From positions 930,001-994,000 of the forward strand of contig NZ_WTYR01000001.1 of the NCBI RefSeq assembly GCF_009827575.1: DNA of 64,000 nt. The letters run 5' to 3'. Made by a program: the position numbers and the translations under genes. This DNA comes from Alteriqipengyuania halimionae (GTDB lineage Bacteria > Pseudomonadota > Alphaproteobacteria > Sphingomonadales > Sphingomonadaceae). The notes below the pieces were generated by a model. That model had not been told where the DNA came from and searched no databases. It saw nothing but the letters and a program-made list of their open reading frames with translations. Of this stretch, positions 9,534-19,117 are shown one piece after another (positions within the stretch are counted from its first letter, which is position 1; the number at the start of each line of letters is the position of its first letter).

Positions 9534-10990
9534 TGAACCTGCAAGCTTCCCTCATGCTCGTGCTGGCTGAAATCCTGATGGCGGTGTCCGGCCTCGTTCT
9601 CCTGCTGATCGCAGGCTGGGGCGGTGAGAAATCGAGCCGTCTGGTATCGATCCTCGCGGTTGCCGCGCTAGTCGGTGCGGCGGCGCTCACCGTGCCGCAG
9701 CTGACGTCCGACGGCCTTGGCGCCAGTGCCTTCGACGGTCAGATCCGTGCCGATGCGTTCGCCGGATTTTCCAAGATTCTCGCGATCCTCGCCGCCATCG
9801 TGACACTGATCGTGGCGCCGTCCTTCTTCCAGCGCGCGGGCAAGATGCGCCCGGAATTCCCGGTGCTGGTCGTGTTCTCCGTGCTCGGCATGGCGATCAT
9901 GGTTTCTGCCCGCGATCTGCTGGCCTTCTATATCGGTCTCGAGCTCAACAGCCTGGCCGCCTATGTGCTGGCCTCGTTCCTGCGTGACGACGAACGCTCG
10001 GTCGAGGCGGGGGTGAAGTATTTCGTACTCGGCGCGCTGGCGTCCGGGATCCTGCTGTTCGGGATGAGCCTGCTCTACGGCTTTGCCGGCGGCACATCCT
10101 TCGATGCGATTCGCCTCGTGGGCCTCGATGGCGCTTCGACCGGATATGTGTTCGGCCTGACCTTCGTGCTTGTGGGCCTGGCGTTCAAGATTTCGGCTGT
10201 GCCGTTCCATATGTGGACCCCCGACGTCTACGAAGGCGCGCCGACCCCGGTTACCGGTTTCTTCGCCACTGCGCCCAAAATGGCGGCGGTTGCGATCCTC
10301 GCCCGGATCACGATGGAGGCCTTCGGCAGCCAGCTTCCGGCATGGCAGCCGATCATCATCACCGCCGCGCTGCTCTCCATTTTGTGGGGCGCGTTCGGCG
10401 CGATCGGGCAGACCAATATCAAGCGCCTGCTGGCCTATTCCTCGATCAACAATGTCGGCTTCCTGCTGATCGGCCTTGCCGCAGGTACGATGGCGGGCGT
10501 CTCGGCGATGCTGGTCTATCTGGCGATCTATGTTGCCATGGTGGCTGGTTCGTTCGTCGCGGTTCAGATGCTCACCGATGCCGATGGCAACGGGGTAGAG
10601 GATCTCGATGCGATCAAGGGTCTGTCGACAACACGTCCGATGATCGCCCTGGCGCTCGCCGCGATGATGTTCAGCCTGGCGGGTATTCCGCCGCTGTTCG
10701 GCTTCTGGGGCAAGTTCGTGGTGTTCCAGGCTGCTGTGCAGGCCAATCTGATCGTGCTTGCCGCGATCGGTATCGCTGCCAGCGTGGTAGGCGCGTTCTA
10801 CTACCTCAAGATCGTCAAGCTGATGTATTTCGACGAGCCGGCCAATGTCGTGACCGGCAAGAGCGATACCAGCCACGGGGCGATCCTCGCGATCTGTGCG
10901 CTGATCGTATCGCCGCTTGGCTATCTGCTGACCATCCCGCTGGGCGATCTGGCCGACAGTGCCGCAGCCGCGCTCCTTTCGGTCGGCTGA
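9533..10990 (+). CDS. nuoN: NADH-quinone oxidoreductase subunit N
   Basis: Third antiporter-like subunit and the last nuo gene; 485 residues, all-helical membrane protein. Diagnostic segments are FYIGLELNSLAAYVLA (conserved glutamate), AFKISAVPFHMWTPDVYEGA (lysine and loop) and QTNIKRLLAYSSINNVGFLL. It overlaps nuoM by one base. The next gene, birA, begins four bases after the stop, so the operon probably continues into biotin ligase, an arrangement seen in many alphaproteobacteria. Confidence 0.97.
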   Translation: MNLQASLMLVLAEILMAVSGLVLLLIAGWGGEKSSRLVSILAVAALVGAAALTVPQLTSDGLGASAFDGQIRADAFAGFSKILAILAAIVTLIVAPSFFQRAGKMRPEFPVLVVFSVLGMAIMVSARDLLAFYIGLELNSLAAYVLASFLRDDERSVEAGVKYFVLGALASGILLFGMSLLYGFAGGTSFDAIRLVGLDGASTGYVFGLTFVLVGLAFKISAVPFHMWTPDVYEGAPTPVTGFFATAPKMAAVAILARITMEAFGSQLPAWQPIIITAALLSILWGAFGAIGQTNIKRLLAYSSINNVGFLLIGLAAGTMAGVSAMLVYLAIYVAMVAGSFVAVQMLTDADGNGVEDLDAIKGLSTTRPMIALALAAMMFSLAGIPPLFGFWGKFVVFQAAVQANLIVLAAIGIAASVVGAFYYLKIVKLMYFDEPANVVTGKSDTSHGAILAICALIVSPLGYLLTIPLGDLADSAAAALLSVG

Positions 10991-10993
10991 CCC

Positions 10994-11704
10994 TTGATCG
11001 AAACGACTGCCGAAACCGGCTCGACCAATTCCGATCTTGCCGCCCGCCTTGCCACAAGCGAGCGCGTGCCCGAACACCACTGGCTCGTGGCCGACAGGCA
11101 GAACTCCGGGCGCGGTCGCCAAGGGCGCAAATGGAACGATGGCGCGGGCAATTTCATGGGCTCGACCGTGGTCTATCCCGCCCCGAACGACCCGCCTCGT
11201 AGCACGCTGGCACTGCTCGCGGGCGTGGCGCTGCATGAAGTGGTCGCGCAATACGTTCCGCCGCCCGCACGACCCCAGCTCAAATGGCCCAACGACGTTC
11301 TGATCGGTGGTGCAAAGCTCTCGGGCATCCTGCTCGAAGGGTCTGGTGACGCCGTCGTAGTCGGCATCGGCGTAAACCTAGCGCAGGCCGCCGATCTGCC
11401 CGATCGCGACACGATCGCGCTGTCCGCCTTCGCACCGACGCCCGATCGTGATGCCTTTGCCTCCACGCTGGCCGCACAATGGGAGGAAGACCTCGCGCGT
11501 TGGCGCACCTATGGCTTGAGCCCGCTCATCGCCCGGTGGGAAGCCGCAGCCCATCCGAAGGGCACGAAACTGTTCGCCGAAGTGGCGGGCGAGGGGCGCA
11601 TACCCGGTGCCTTCGACGGCCTGACCGAAGACGGCGCGGCGCGGCTGCGCTTGGATAATGGCGACGTACGTGTCATCCACGCCGGCGAACTGGCCTTCGC
11701 CTGA
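10994..11704 (+). CDS. birA: Biotin--[acetyl-CoA-carboxylase] ligase
   Basis: Activates biotin with ATP and attaches it to the biotin carboxyl carrier protein; cytoplasmic. The 236-residue protein has only the catalytic and C-terminal domains: the DNA-binding helix-turn-helix of E. coli BirA is absent, so it is not a biotin repressor. The ligase signature [10 protein letters not shown] lies near residues 37-46, and [17 protein letters not shown] contains the active lysine. The start is TTG at 10994, four bases after nuoN, where no ATG is available. Translational coupling to nuoN is likely. Confidence 0.93.
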   Translation: MIETTAETGSTNSDLAARLATSERVPEHHWLVADRQNSGRGRQGRKWNDGAGNFMGSTVVYPAPNDPPRSTLALLAGVALHEVVAQYVPPPARPQLKWPNDVLIGGAKLSGILLEGSGDAVVVGIGVNLAQAADLPDRDTIALSAFAPTPDRDAFASTLAAQWEEDLARWRTYGLSPLIARWEAAAHPKGTKLFAEVAGEGRIPGAFDGLTEDGAARLRLDNGDVRVIHAGELAFA

Positions 11705-11715
11705 GGAACACGCCC

Positions 11716-12495
11716 ATGCTGCTTGCCATCGATGTCGGGAATACCAACGCTGTTTTCGCGCTTTATAACGGGCGCGAACAGCTTACCCGCTGGCGGATCG
11801 CGACCGACGCCCGCCGGACCGGGGACGAATACGCGGTCTGGCTGATGCAGCTCCTCGCGCTCGAAGGGATCGACAAGTCGGAAATCGACACGATGATCGT
11901 CGGCACCGTCGTACCGCGCGCAGTCCACAACATCACCGTGCTGGCGCAGAAATATCTCGGTATCGAACCCCTGATCGCCGGCGAAGGCGCGGCCGAATAC
12001 GGTTTCGATATCGATGTCGACCAGCCCAAGAGCCTGGGTGCCGATCGCGCGCTCAACGCGATCGCCGCTCACGACCGCTATAAAGGCGATCTGGTGGTGA
12101 TCGATTTCGGCACCGCGACGACCTTCGATGCGGTCGACTTCAACGGGGCCTACAAGGGCGGCATCATTGCGCCGGGCATCAATCTGTCGCTCGATGCGCT
12201 GGTCGGCAACACCGCCAAATTGCCGCGGATCGCGATCCGCAATCCCGATACGAAGAGCGTGATCGGCCGCAATACCGAAGACCAGATGCTGATCGGCGTG
12301 TTCTGGGGTTATGTCGCGATGATGGAAGGACTAGTCGCACGGATGAAAAATGAGATCGGCCGCCCGGCCAAGGTGATCGCGACCGGCGGGCTCGCCGTCC
12401 TGTTCGATGAGGCAACCGACCTGTTCGACGCCGTCGATACGATCCTGACGCTCGATGGCCTTGCCATCCTCGCCGAGAAGGCGCGCAGCGCATGA
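11716..12495 (+). CDS. coaX: Type III pantothenate kinase
   Basis: Phosphorylates pantothenate, the first step of coenzyme A synthesis. The 259-residue protein shows the ASKHA phosphate-binding motif [14 protein letters not shown] at the N-terminus, GADRALNA near residue 110, the catalytic aspartate segment [14 protein letters not shown], and GGIIAPG. A short leader with GAGGAA precedes the ATG. It sits 11 bases after birA and overlaps the RNase J gene by four bases, so it is one transcription unit with both. Confidence 0.96.
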   Translation: MLLAIDVGNTNAVFALYNGREQLTRWRIATDARRTGDEYAVWLMQLLALEGIDKSEIDTMIVGTVVPRAVHNITVLAQKYLGIEPLIAGEGAAEYGFDIDVDQPKSLGADRALNAIAAHDRYKGDLVVIDFGTATTFDAVDFNGAYKGGIIAPGINLSLDALVGNTAKLPRIAIRNPDTKSVIGRNTEDQMLIGVFWGYVAMMEGLVARMKNEIGRPAKVIATGGLAVLFDEATDLFDAVDTILTLDGLAILAEKARSA

Positions 12496-14117
12496 AGCCG
12501 AAAAAGGACGAGCTCCTGTTCCTCGCGCTCGGTGGGTCGGGCGAGATCGGCATGAACGTCAATCTTTACGGGACCGATGGCAAGTGGCTGATGGTCGATC
12601 TCGGGATGACCTTTGCCGGCGATCAATATCCGGGTGTCGACCTCGTCTTCGCCGATCTCGAATTCATCGAGGAACGACGCAAGGATCTGGTCGGCATCGT
12701 GCTCACCCATGGGCATGAGGATCACATCGGGGCGATCCCCTATTTTGCCGACGAACTCGGTGTGCCGCTCTATGCCACACCGTTCACCGCGCGGCTGATT
12801 CACGAAAAGCTCGAGGAAGCGGGGCTGGTCGGCGACATCGAACTGAACGTCGTCGACGATCTCGAGCGCTTTGAACTCGGTCCGTTCGGTGTGCGATATG
12901 TGCCGCTCGCGCATTCGATCGCCGAAGGTAATGCGCTGCTGATCGATACGCCGCACGGCCGCATTTTTCACACCGGCGACTGGAAGCTCGATGACGAGCC
13001 AATCGTCGGCACGCCGACCAGCGAGGAAGAACTTCGCGCGATCGGCGAAGAAGGCGTGCTCGCACTGGTCTGCGATTCGACGAACGTGTTCGACCCCAAG
13101 GCTTCGGGTTCCGAAGGCGACGTCCGTCGCGCGCTCGATGAAGAGATCGGGCGCCATAAGGGCAAGCGCGTGGTGGTCACCACCTTCGCGTCGAACGTTG
13201 CCCGAATGCAGACACTGGGCGAGGTTGCGCGCGACACCGGAAGGCAATTGTGCGTCGCGGGCCGTTCGCTCGACCGGATCGCGCGGGTCGCTCAAGCGAG
13301 CGGCTACCTCAAGGATTTTCCGCCGACGGTCGATTGGGACACCGCGATGGGCCTTCCTCGCGGCGAGGTGATGATCATCGCGACCGGCGGGCAGGGCGAA
13401 CCACGCGCTGCGCTGTCGCGCATCTCCGAAGGCAACCACCCGATTTCGCTCGACAAGGGCGATGTCGTGCTGTTTTCGAGCCGGCAGATTCCGGGCAACG
13501 AAATTTCCATCGGCGCCGTGATGAACCGACTGGCCGCAGACGGCATCGAGATGGTCACCGCCCGACAGGCCGACATCCATGTCTCCGGACATCCGGGCAG
13601 GCCTGAACTCGAAGCGCTCTATGAATGGATCGCGCCCGAGATTCTTGTGCCCGTCCATGGCGAAATGCGTCACATGACCGAGCAGGCAAAGCTGGGCAAA
13701 GAAGTCGGCATCCCCCGCCAGATCGTGCAATCGAACGGCGATTTGATCCGCCTCGCACCCGGCGCGCCAGGCAAGATTGGCGAAGAAAGGACCGACCGCT
13801 ACGTCCTCGACGGAGATATCATCGCACCGGCGGACGGCGAGGGGATCACCATGCGCCGGCGTCTTGCACAGTCGGGCGTCGTAATCGTTGCGCTCGACAA
13901 GAACGATGCCCGGGTCAGCGCCGTGGGACTGCCGCTCGAAGAGGACCTCGAGGATTTTCTCGAGGAGGCGCGCCGTGATGTCATGACGGCATTGCGCAAA
14001 CTCAAAGGCAGCCGCGCCCGCGACCCGGAACAGCGCCGCGAAGCCGCACGCCTCGCCGCTCGTCGTGCCGCCAAGCGCTGGTCGGGCAAGAAACCCCAAG
14101 TCGAGGTTCTGCTCTAG
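12492..14117 (+). CDS. rnj: Ribonuclease J
   Basis: Metallo-beta-lactamase/beta-CASP nuclease with 5'-3' exonuclease and endonuclease activity in RNA maturation and decay; 541 residues. It begins with the typical [12 protein letters not shown]. The zinc motif [14 protein letters not shown] is near residues 72-85, and later ligands lie in [14 protein letters not shown] and FHTGDWKLD. The beta-CASP part has [11 protein letters not shown] and [11 protein letters not shown], and PVHGEMRH supplies the last histidine. The C-terminal tail is arginine-rich, suiting RNA contact. It overlaps coaX by four bases. Confidence 0.96.
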   Translation: MKPKKDELLFLALGGSGEIGMNVNLYGTDGKWLMVDLGMTFAGDQYPGVDLVFADLEFIEERRKDLVGIVLTHGHEDHIGAIPYFADELGVPLYATPFTARLIHEKLEEAGLVGDIELNVVDDLERFELGPFGVRYVPLAHSIAEGNALLIDTPHGRIFHTGDWKLDDEPIVGTPTSEEELRAIGEEGVLALVCDSTNVFDPKASGSEGDVRRALDEEIGRHKGKRVVVTTFASNVARMQTLGEVARDTGRQLCVAGRSLDRIARVAQASGYLKDFPPTVDWDTAMGLPRGEVMIIATGGQGEPRAALSRISEGNHPISLDKGDVVLFSSRQIPGNEISIGAVMNRLAADGIEMVTARQADIHVSGHPGRPELEALYEWIAPEILVPVHGEMRHMTEQAKLGKEVGIPRQIVQSNGDLIRLAPGAPGKIGEERTDRYVLDGDIIAPADGEGITMRRRLAQSGVVIVALDKNDARVSAVGLPLEEDLEDFLEEARRDVMTALRKLKGSRARDPEQRREAARLAARRAAKRWSGKKPQVEVLL

Positions 14118-14119
14118 CC

Positions 14120-14395
14120 ATGGCAATCACTTCGGTCCTGGCGATCTTCTTCCTGTTCTGGATTCTGGGCTGCTTCCTGATTCTGCCCTTCGGTTTCGAG
14201 CCGGTTCCGCGTGACGATCCCGATTTCGTCGAAGGACAGGCTGAAAGCGCACCGCGCCATTTCCGCCCTTGGAAGGTGCTTTTGCGGGGTACAATCCTCG
14301 CAATCGTGCTGTGCGCTTTGTTCTATGTGAACTACGTCAATGGATGGATCACGGCGCGTGACGTGGACATCAGTCGCCTCGTGCTCGATAACTAG
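14120..14395 (+). CDS. DUF1467 family membrane protein
   Basis: A 91-residue inner-membrane protein with two helices (residues about 3-25 and 53-72) separated by a short acidic cytoplasmic or periplasmic loop containing LPFGFEPVPRDDPDFVEG, the hallmark of DUF1467. The function is unknown. In alphaproteobacteria this family usually sits next to the RNase J or proS/lolC genes, as here, two bases after rnj. Its stop TAG overlaps the stop of the convergent gene in the shared CTAG. Confidence 0.88.
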   Translation: MAITSVLAIFFLFWILGCFLILPFGFEPVPRDDPDFVEGQAESAPRHFRPWKVLLRGTILAIVLCALFYVNYVNGWITARDVDISRLVLDN

Positions 14396-16842
14396 CTGCG
14401 CAGGCGCTCGATCCCTTGGGCGAGCGCAACATAGAGCTTGCCCATATCGGAACTGAGGACGGTCACGCCGAGTGAATTGCCGTCGCGGGTCGAAAGCAAT
14501 TGTCGCAGCATCGCCTCGAAATCGTGAATGTAACGGCTCACGTCCTCGCGGAAGCTGTCGTCGTTCTCGTACAGTTCGCCGATTTCACGCAGGTCGCTGT
14601 TGTCGAGCAGCCGCACCGCGCGCCGGGTGAAGATGCCTCGATCGCCCTTCAGATAGGCTGCCCAGGCGGTGTCTGTGACGTCCGCAGATAGGGCCTTGGC
14701 GATATCGATCGCCGAGGAATTGAGGCTCTCGGTGATGAGCGCCGCGCGGCGCGAGAAATCGTTGTCGACCTGCTCCTCGGCGCGTTCGCGAGCCTGTTCG
14801 ATCCTCTGTTCGAGATTGCGCGTGAGCTCGTCGATCCTCGCCAGCTGGTCGCGCAGTTGCGTGGTGGCCTGGCGGGTGTGGTTGGCGGCCCGGGCGGTCG
14901 CTTCGTCGAGTGCCCCCGCCGTTTCTTCCATCCGCGTTTCAAGCGCGCGATCGATCGCGGCGCCGCTCGCCTCGCCGATCGTATTGGCCCATTTCGCGAG
15001 ACTCTTCCCGCCATCGGTTTCGATCTGGCGGATGGCGGCGCTGTTCGCATCGCGCAAGGCGGCGATCGAAGCGCGGAGCTCGTCGCGGGCATGTTCGGCC
15101 AGTGTTTCGCTCTTGGCGTGCAGGCGATGGAGTTCCTCGGCGATCCCCGCAAGGTGCTTGTACTGCCGCTGCGTGCCTGCATCGAGGGTATGCGACCCAT
15201 CGTCGAGGCGATTGAGCAGGGTGCCGAGTTCGTCCTGCGACCGATCCAGATCGGACGCGATTTGCTTCGACCGCTCGCCGGCGTCGCCCATCGACGCTCC
15301 GATCCGTCCGGCGCGTTCCTCGAGCTGCTGCAAGGCCTGTTCGCTTTCGCCCAGAGCTCGCGGCAGATCCTCCGCCCCGTGCTCGGCCGTTGCTCGCACG
15401 AGTTCGAGCAGCCGCACGGTGGTGTCGGTCAGCGATGTGAGCAAGCTCTCGGTTTCGCGGATACCGGCATCGGTTTGCGCAAGCCGTTCGCCCGTGGTGG
15501 CCAGTGCATCATCGAGCAGGCTTGCCGCTTCCCCGCCCGATGCGGCGGCCCGCGAAGCGGTTTCGGTAAGATCATCGAGGCGCGTGGTGAGCGTAACGGC
15601 AAGCGCGGCCACTTCCTCTGCACGCTCTTCATGCGCAGCGCGGCGCGCAGCGAGTTCGCCGTCGAGCGTTTCGAGTCGTTCGCGCAACGTCGCGATCGCG
15701 GCGTCCTGATCGGCGGCCGCCGTCTCGCGGCGCCTTGCCATGTCGTCATCGAACGCGGCCGCCTGGCGGGCGCTGTCTTCTGCCAGCGATGTGTGATGCG
15801 CGCGAATGTCGGCAATTCGCTGCGCTGCCGGTTCGATAACGTCGCCGTCGAGCGCGCCGAGTTCCCCGATGGCTTCCTTGATCTGTTCTCCGACTGCCGA
15901 CCAGCGCTGCCGCATCGCCGCCAGCGCTTCGATTTCTTCCTGCTCGAACTGAACGCGCGCGTGAGCGACATTCTCGCTCAGCCGGTTGTAGCGATCGGCA
16001 AGGCCTTCTCCGGTCTCGTGCGTGCTTTTGGCGAATTCTTCGAATGCCTGGCCGATGCGTGCGCGCAGGCTCTCGACTTGCGTTTCGCTGGCTTCGCCGA
16101 ATTCGTTGACCCGCTTGAGCCCCGCGATCATTTCGTCAAGCTGGGTCTGTGCCGTGCGTCCAGCCTGCGCAATCGTATTCGTCACGTCCTTGGTCGAGCT
16201 TGCGATCACAGGCAGGTTACCCCGCAGGCTTTCCATATTTTCCAAGGCATTGGCGGAGACTTCGGACAACCTTTCGACTTCGCGCCCGTTCTCCGAAATC
16301 AATGCATCCAGCCGTCCCGAATGTTCACCGAGGCGATCGGCGGCGAGCCGTCCGAGCGTATCGAGGTCGCGCGATTGCTGGGTGAGGAATTCGCGTGCCA
16401 CGCTGAGCTCCCCATTGACGCGATGAAGGCGCGCCTCCAGCTGCTCGCTCTCCACCCGCAGAACCTGCGCCGCTTCTGCAAATTTCTCCGTCTCGCGGCG
16501 GCTCGTGCGCAGCGCGATCAGCCATCCGAGCGCGATCAGCGCGACGGGTGGTGCCCAGCTCCCGACCAAGGCGATCGCCTCCTGCGGTGTGACGCTCGCG
16601 AGACTGTCGCGATAGGCCCAGCCGAAAAACGCCGTCCAGCCAGCGATCGCGAGCAGGGCGAGGGTAGGCGCCAACCAACCCGAGCGCAGGCGAATTTCCT
16701 CTTCCTCATAGGATTCGAGATAGACATCTTCCGCAGGGTCCTCGCCGATCTCATCGTCGTGAAGGTCAAGGTCTTCGGCGGAGGCGATATCGTCCTGCTC
16801 GGGCGTGTCGCTGTCGATCGATTTGAGGTGCGTACGGTCCAT
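14392..16842 (-). CDS. Large membrane-anchored coiled-coil protein
   Basis: An 816-residue protein of unknown function. The N-terminal 50 residues are very acidic (DEIGEDPAEDVYLES, YEEEE). Two hydrophobic segments follow, near residues 57-78 and 93-110. After these come about 650 residues of heptad-rich sequence full of Ala, Glu, Arg and Gln (AEAAQVLRVESEQLEARL and similar), so a long coiled coil on one side of the membrane. The last 120 residues look globular (LLDNSDLREIGELYENDD, YIHDFEAMLRQLL). The ATG at 16842 is preferred over a GTG at 16851 because a GGAA precedes it. It may organise the cell envelope or division site; that is only inference. Confidence 0.75.
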   Translation of the reverse strand: MDRTHLKSIDSDTPEQDDIASAEDLDLHDDEIGEDPAEDVYLESYEEEEIRLRSGWLAPTLALLAIAGWTAFFGWAYRDSLASVTPQEAIALVGSWAPPVALIALGWLIALRTSRRETEKFAEAAQVLRVESEQLEARLHRVNGELSVAREFLTQQSRDLDTLGRLAADRLGEHSGRLDALISENGREVERLSEVSANALENMESLRGNLPVIASSTKDVTNTIAQAGRTAQTQLDEMIAGLKRVNEFGEASETQVESLRARIGQAFEEFAKSTHETGEGLADRYNRLSENVAHARVQFEQEEIEALAAMRQRWSAVGEQIKEAIGELGALDGDVIEPAAQRIADIRAHHTSLAEDSARQAAAFDDDMARRRETAAADQDAAIATLRERLETLDGELAARRAAHEERAEEVAALAVTLTTRLDDLTETASRAAASGGEAASLLDDALATTGERLAQTDAGIRETESLLTSLTDTTVRLLELVRATAEHGAEDLPRALGESEQALQQLEERAGRIGASMGDAGERSKQIASDLDRSQDELGTLLNRLDDGSHTLDAGTQRQYKHLAGIAEELHRLHAKSETLAEHARDELRASIAALRDANSAAIRQIETDGGKSLAKWANTIGEASGAAIDRALETRMEETAGALDEATARAANHTRQATTQLRDQLARIDELTRNLEQRIEQARERAEEQVDNDFSRRAALITESLNSSAIDIAKALSADVTDTAWAAYLKGDRGIFTRRAVRLLDNSDLREIGELYENDDSFREDVSRYIHDFEAMLRQLLSTRDGNSLGVTVLSSDMGKLYVALAQGIERLRS

Positions 16843-16957
16843 GATTTCCACAATGTATCACCAGTACGCTGTGGATAAATAGCCTTTTAACCAAAACCTT
16901 GACCGGCGTGTATTCTATGCCACGTCTTACGTGTCTCAACCGGAGGAACCGCCACCC

Positions 16958-18124
16958 TTGCGTTTCGCGCTCATCTCGCTCGAAGAACCCGCCAATGGAG
17001 CCGATGGATCGCTGCGCGTATCGGGCAGAGCTATCTATCGCTGGCAGGCGGCGATGGCGCTGGCTTGCGGGTGCGAGCGCGTGTTGTGTTGGGCCCCGCG
17101 TGAGATCGCTGCGCCATTGGCCTTGCAGAAAGAGGTCGAGGGCAGGGGATCGCGGTTCCAGCCCGTCGGCGATTTGCACCGCCTTGCCCGCATTGTCGGG
17201 CCGGCTGACGAATTGCTGGTCTTTTCTCCCGGGCTGATGATCGATGAAGACCGGCTCGCGCATTTTGTCGAGGAAGGCCACGCGATTGCGACAATTCCTG
17301 CGCAAGAAGGCGGCGAGCAGGGTTTCGACCGGATCGACCTGACGCGGTTGGCGGCGGGCCTGATGTTCGTACCCGGCAGTCTCGTCGCGCAACTCGCGCA
17401 GCTCCCCGACGATTGCGAGCCGGGCGGCAGTCTGTTGAGAATCGCACTCCAGTCCGGTGTTCCGACGCGGCCGATGGCGAGCGAGGGCAGTGGCGTCTAC
17501 CGGATCGTCCGGAGCGAGCAAGACAGCCGCGCGATCGAAAAGGGCTGGTTCGAACGCGACTGGGCGGCCAGCAGCGGGCCGAGGCGCGGCCTTTCGCGGA
17601 CCCTCACCGATCTGGTCGGGCGGCGTAGCGTTCACGATGAACGCGCTTCTGGCTTTGCACTCGGCACGCTGGCGCTTGGTACACTCGCAGCGACGGGCCT
17701 CGCCGTGGGCGGCTATGCGGCGGCTTCGTTCGGTGCAGGCATCGTCGCGGCACTGGGCGGAGAAACCTATCGTCGTCTTCGCAGCGTGTCGAAGGCGCCC
17801 GGAACGACCGCCAAGCCGCGCTTCGCCGCCTGGCCGGCGATCTTCGTTGATGTCCTGCTCGCCGCTATCGTCGCCATGGCGCTCGACGAAGGTGCGGTGG
17901 CGGCATCCGATCGTATTTTCCTCGCCACCGCCCTGGTACTGGCGCTACGACTCGCCGATCGCGATTGGGGAGCGGCGCTGGCGGATCGTCCCGTGACTGC
18001 GGCCATGCTCGGTCTTGGGGCGGGGATCGGGTTATTGCTCCCCACAGTTCAGGTGCTGATTGTCGTCTGCCTCATACTCGCGCTCCATTTTGGGACGCGA
18101 GCGACACAAATAACCGCCGATTAA
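16958..18124 (+). CDS. Unrecognised two-domain membrane protein
   Basis: About 388 residues. The first 190 are soluble and have the look of an alpha/beta nucleotide-sugar-transferase-like fold (RFALISLEE, LRVSGRAIYRWQAAMALACG, DELLVFSPGLMIDED), but no diagnostic nucleotide-binding signature is complete. The second half has several hydrophobic helices (ALGTLALGTLAATGLAVGG, PAIFVDVLLAAIVAMAL, LLLPTVQVLIVVCLILAL). No CDP-alcohol phosphotransferase DG..AR motif is present. TTG at 16958 is chosen because GGAGGAA stands 10 bases upstream; a GTG at 16931 is the alternative. It lies 24 bases before the next gene, likely cotranscribed. Confidence 0.65.
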   Translation: MRFALISLEEPANGADGSLRVSGRAIYRWQAAMALACGCERVLCWAPREIAAPLALQKEVEGRGSRFQPVGDLHRLARIVGPADELLVFSPGLMIDEDRLAHFVEEGHAIATIPAQEGGEQGFDRIDLTRLAAGLMFVPGSLVAQLAQLPDDCEPGGSLLRIALQSGVPTRPMASEGSGVYRIVRSEQDSRAIEKGWFERDWAASSGPRRGLSRTLTDLVGRRSVHDERASGFALGTLALGTLAATGLAVGGYAAASFGAGIVAALGGETYRRLRSVSKAPGTTAKPRFAAWPAIFVDVLLAAIVAMALDEGAVAASDRIFLATALVLALRLADRDWGAALADRPVTAAMLGLGAGIGLLLPTVQVLIVVCLILALHFGTRATQITAD

Positions 18125-18148
18125 CCTCGAACCTGCTATCGGATTGCG

Positions 18149-19117
18149 ATGGATCAGGGCAGCCTTTCCCGCGGTAATAAGAACGGTTCGGCCGATGCCC
18201 TGCGCGACGCGCTGGTCCGCTGCGACCGGACATTGGGCGCGATTGGTCCGGTGCTGAGCCAGCTTGTCGCGGATAGCGACACCACGCTCTTCCATGAGGA
18301 AGTCCTTGCCCGGGTGCGCGGCATGCTCGACTCGCTCGCAGAGCGGCTTTTGCGACATTTTCTCGACGCTTCGGGAGCGGCGCAGGAAGAACGGGTGTCG
18401 GTTGCCAGCCTGGATCTCCTGACCCGTACACTGGGCGATGAGCCGGCGCTGCTGGGGCATCTCCATGCGCTCGCGATCGAATGGCGTCTCACCCAGCGTC
18501 TGTCGGAACGCCGCTCGATCGAACGGGTGCTGTCGCCATTGGTGCAAAAACTGGTCGGATCCGAAGACGCGGATCTGGCGCAAACGGCGATGGCATTTCT
18601 CACCGCGCAGGCCCGCTTTGTTCAGGCAGCTCAACGAATGCAGGTCGATCCGTCAGAATTGCCTGCCGATCTGTTGCATTCGAGCCTGACGATCCTGCGA
18701 AAGACGATTGGGAACCACCCCGATACGAGGCGCGCGGCGGACCTGGCGATCCGTCACGTGCAGGAAACCTACGATGAAGCGAAGACGCGGCTCGGTCTAG
18801 CTGCCGCGCTGGTATCCCGTGCATCGCTGCGTAAGCAGGCTCTCGATCCCGAAGCAGCGGGCATTGCACTGTTCGCGACGGCCTTGGGGGAGGCAAGCGC
18901 GCAAACGCGGGAGCAGACTGTTTTGGCAACGACCGAAGGTCAGGCCGTGCTGTTTGCCGTCATGTTGCGAGCGGCAGGTTGCGATCAAGACAGGACCGAA
19001 CGCGTCCTGCTGTCCCTCTATCCCGAATTCAGTCTGCCGGAAGGGGTCGACGACCTGGACCGGCACCGGGCCGCATCGCTTCTTGCGGGCGATATCGGAG
19101 CGAGCGCGCGGATATGA
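18149..19117 (+). CDS. Unrecognised all-helical cytoplasmic protein
   Basis: A 322-residue protein with no signal peptide or membrane segment and a composition typical of helical repeats (many Ala, Leu, Arg, Glu). I cannot name a family. Internal segments such as ALRDALVRCDRTLGAIGPVL and LLTRTLGDEPALLGHLHAL look like antiparallel helix pairs. Its stop overlaps the ATG of the kinase-like gene (ATGA), so the two are translated together, and a role as partner or adaptor of that kinase is a reasonable inference only. Confidence 0.7.
   Translation: MDQGSLSRGNKNGSADALRDALVRCDRTLGAIGPVLSQLVADSDTTLFHEEVLARVRGMLDSLAERLLRHFLDASGAAQEERVSVASLDLLTRTLGDEPALLGHLHALAIEWRLTQRLSERRSIERVLSPLVQKLVGSEDADLAQTAMAFLTAQARFVQAAQRMQVDPSELPADLLHSSLTILRKTIGNHPDTRRAADLAIRHVQETYDEAKTRLGLAAALVSRASLRKQALDPEAAGIALFATALGEASAQTREQTVLATTEGQAVLFAVMLRAAGCDQDRTERVLLSLYPEFSLPEGVDDLDRHRAASLLAGDIGASARI

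Noticed and set aside
14392-14395. CTAG shared by convergent stops (also at 32154-32157) as a special signal
   Set aside because: Two convergent TAG codons overlapping by four bases produce CTAG automatically. Two cases are not enough to suggest a function.
14857-16878. 673-residue plus-strand frame opposite the coiled-coil gene
   Set aside because: The minus-strand frame has heptads, membrane helices and a ribosome site. The opposite frame has no such signs.
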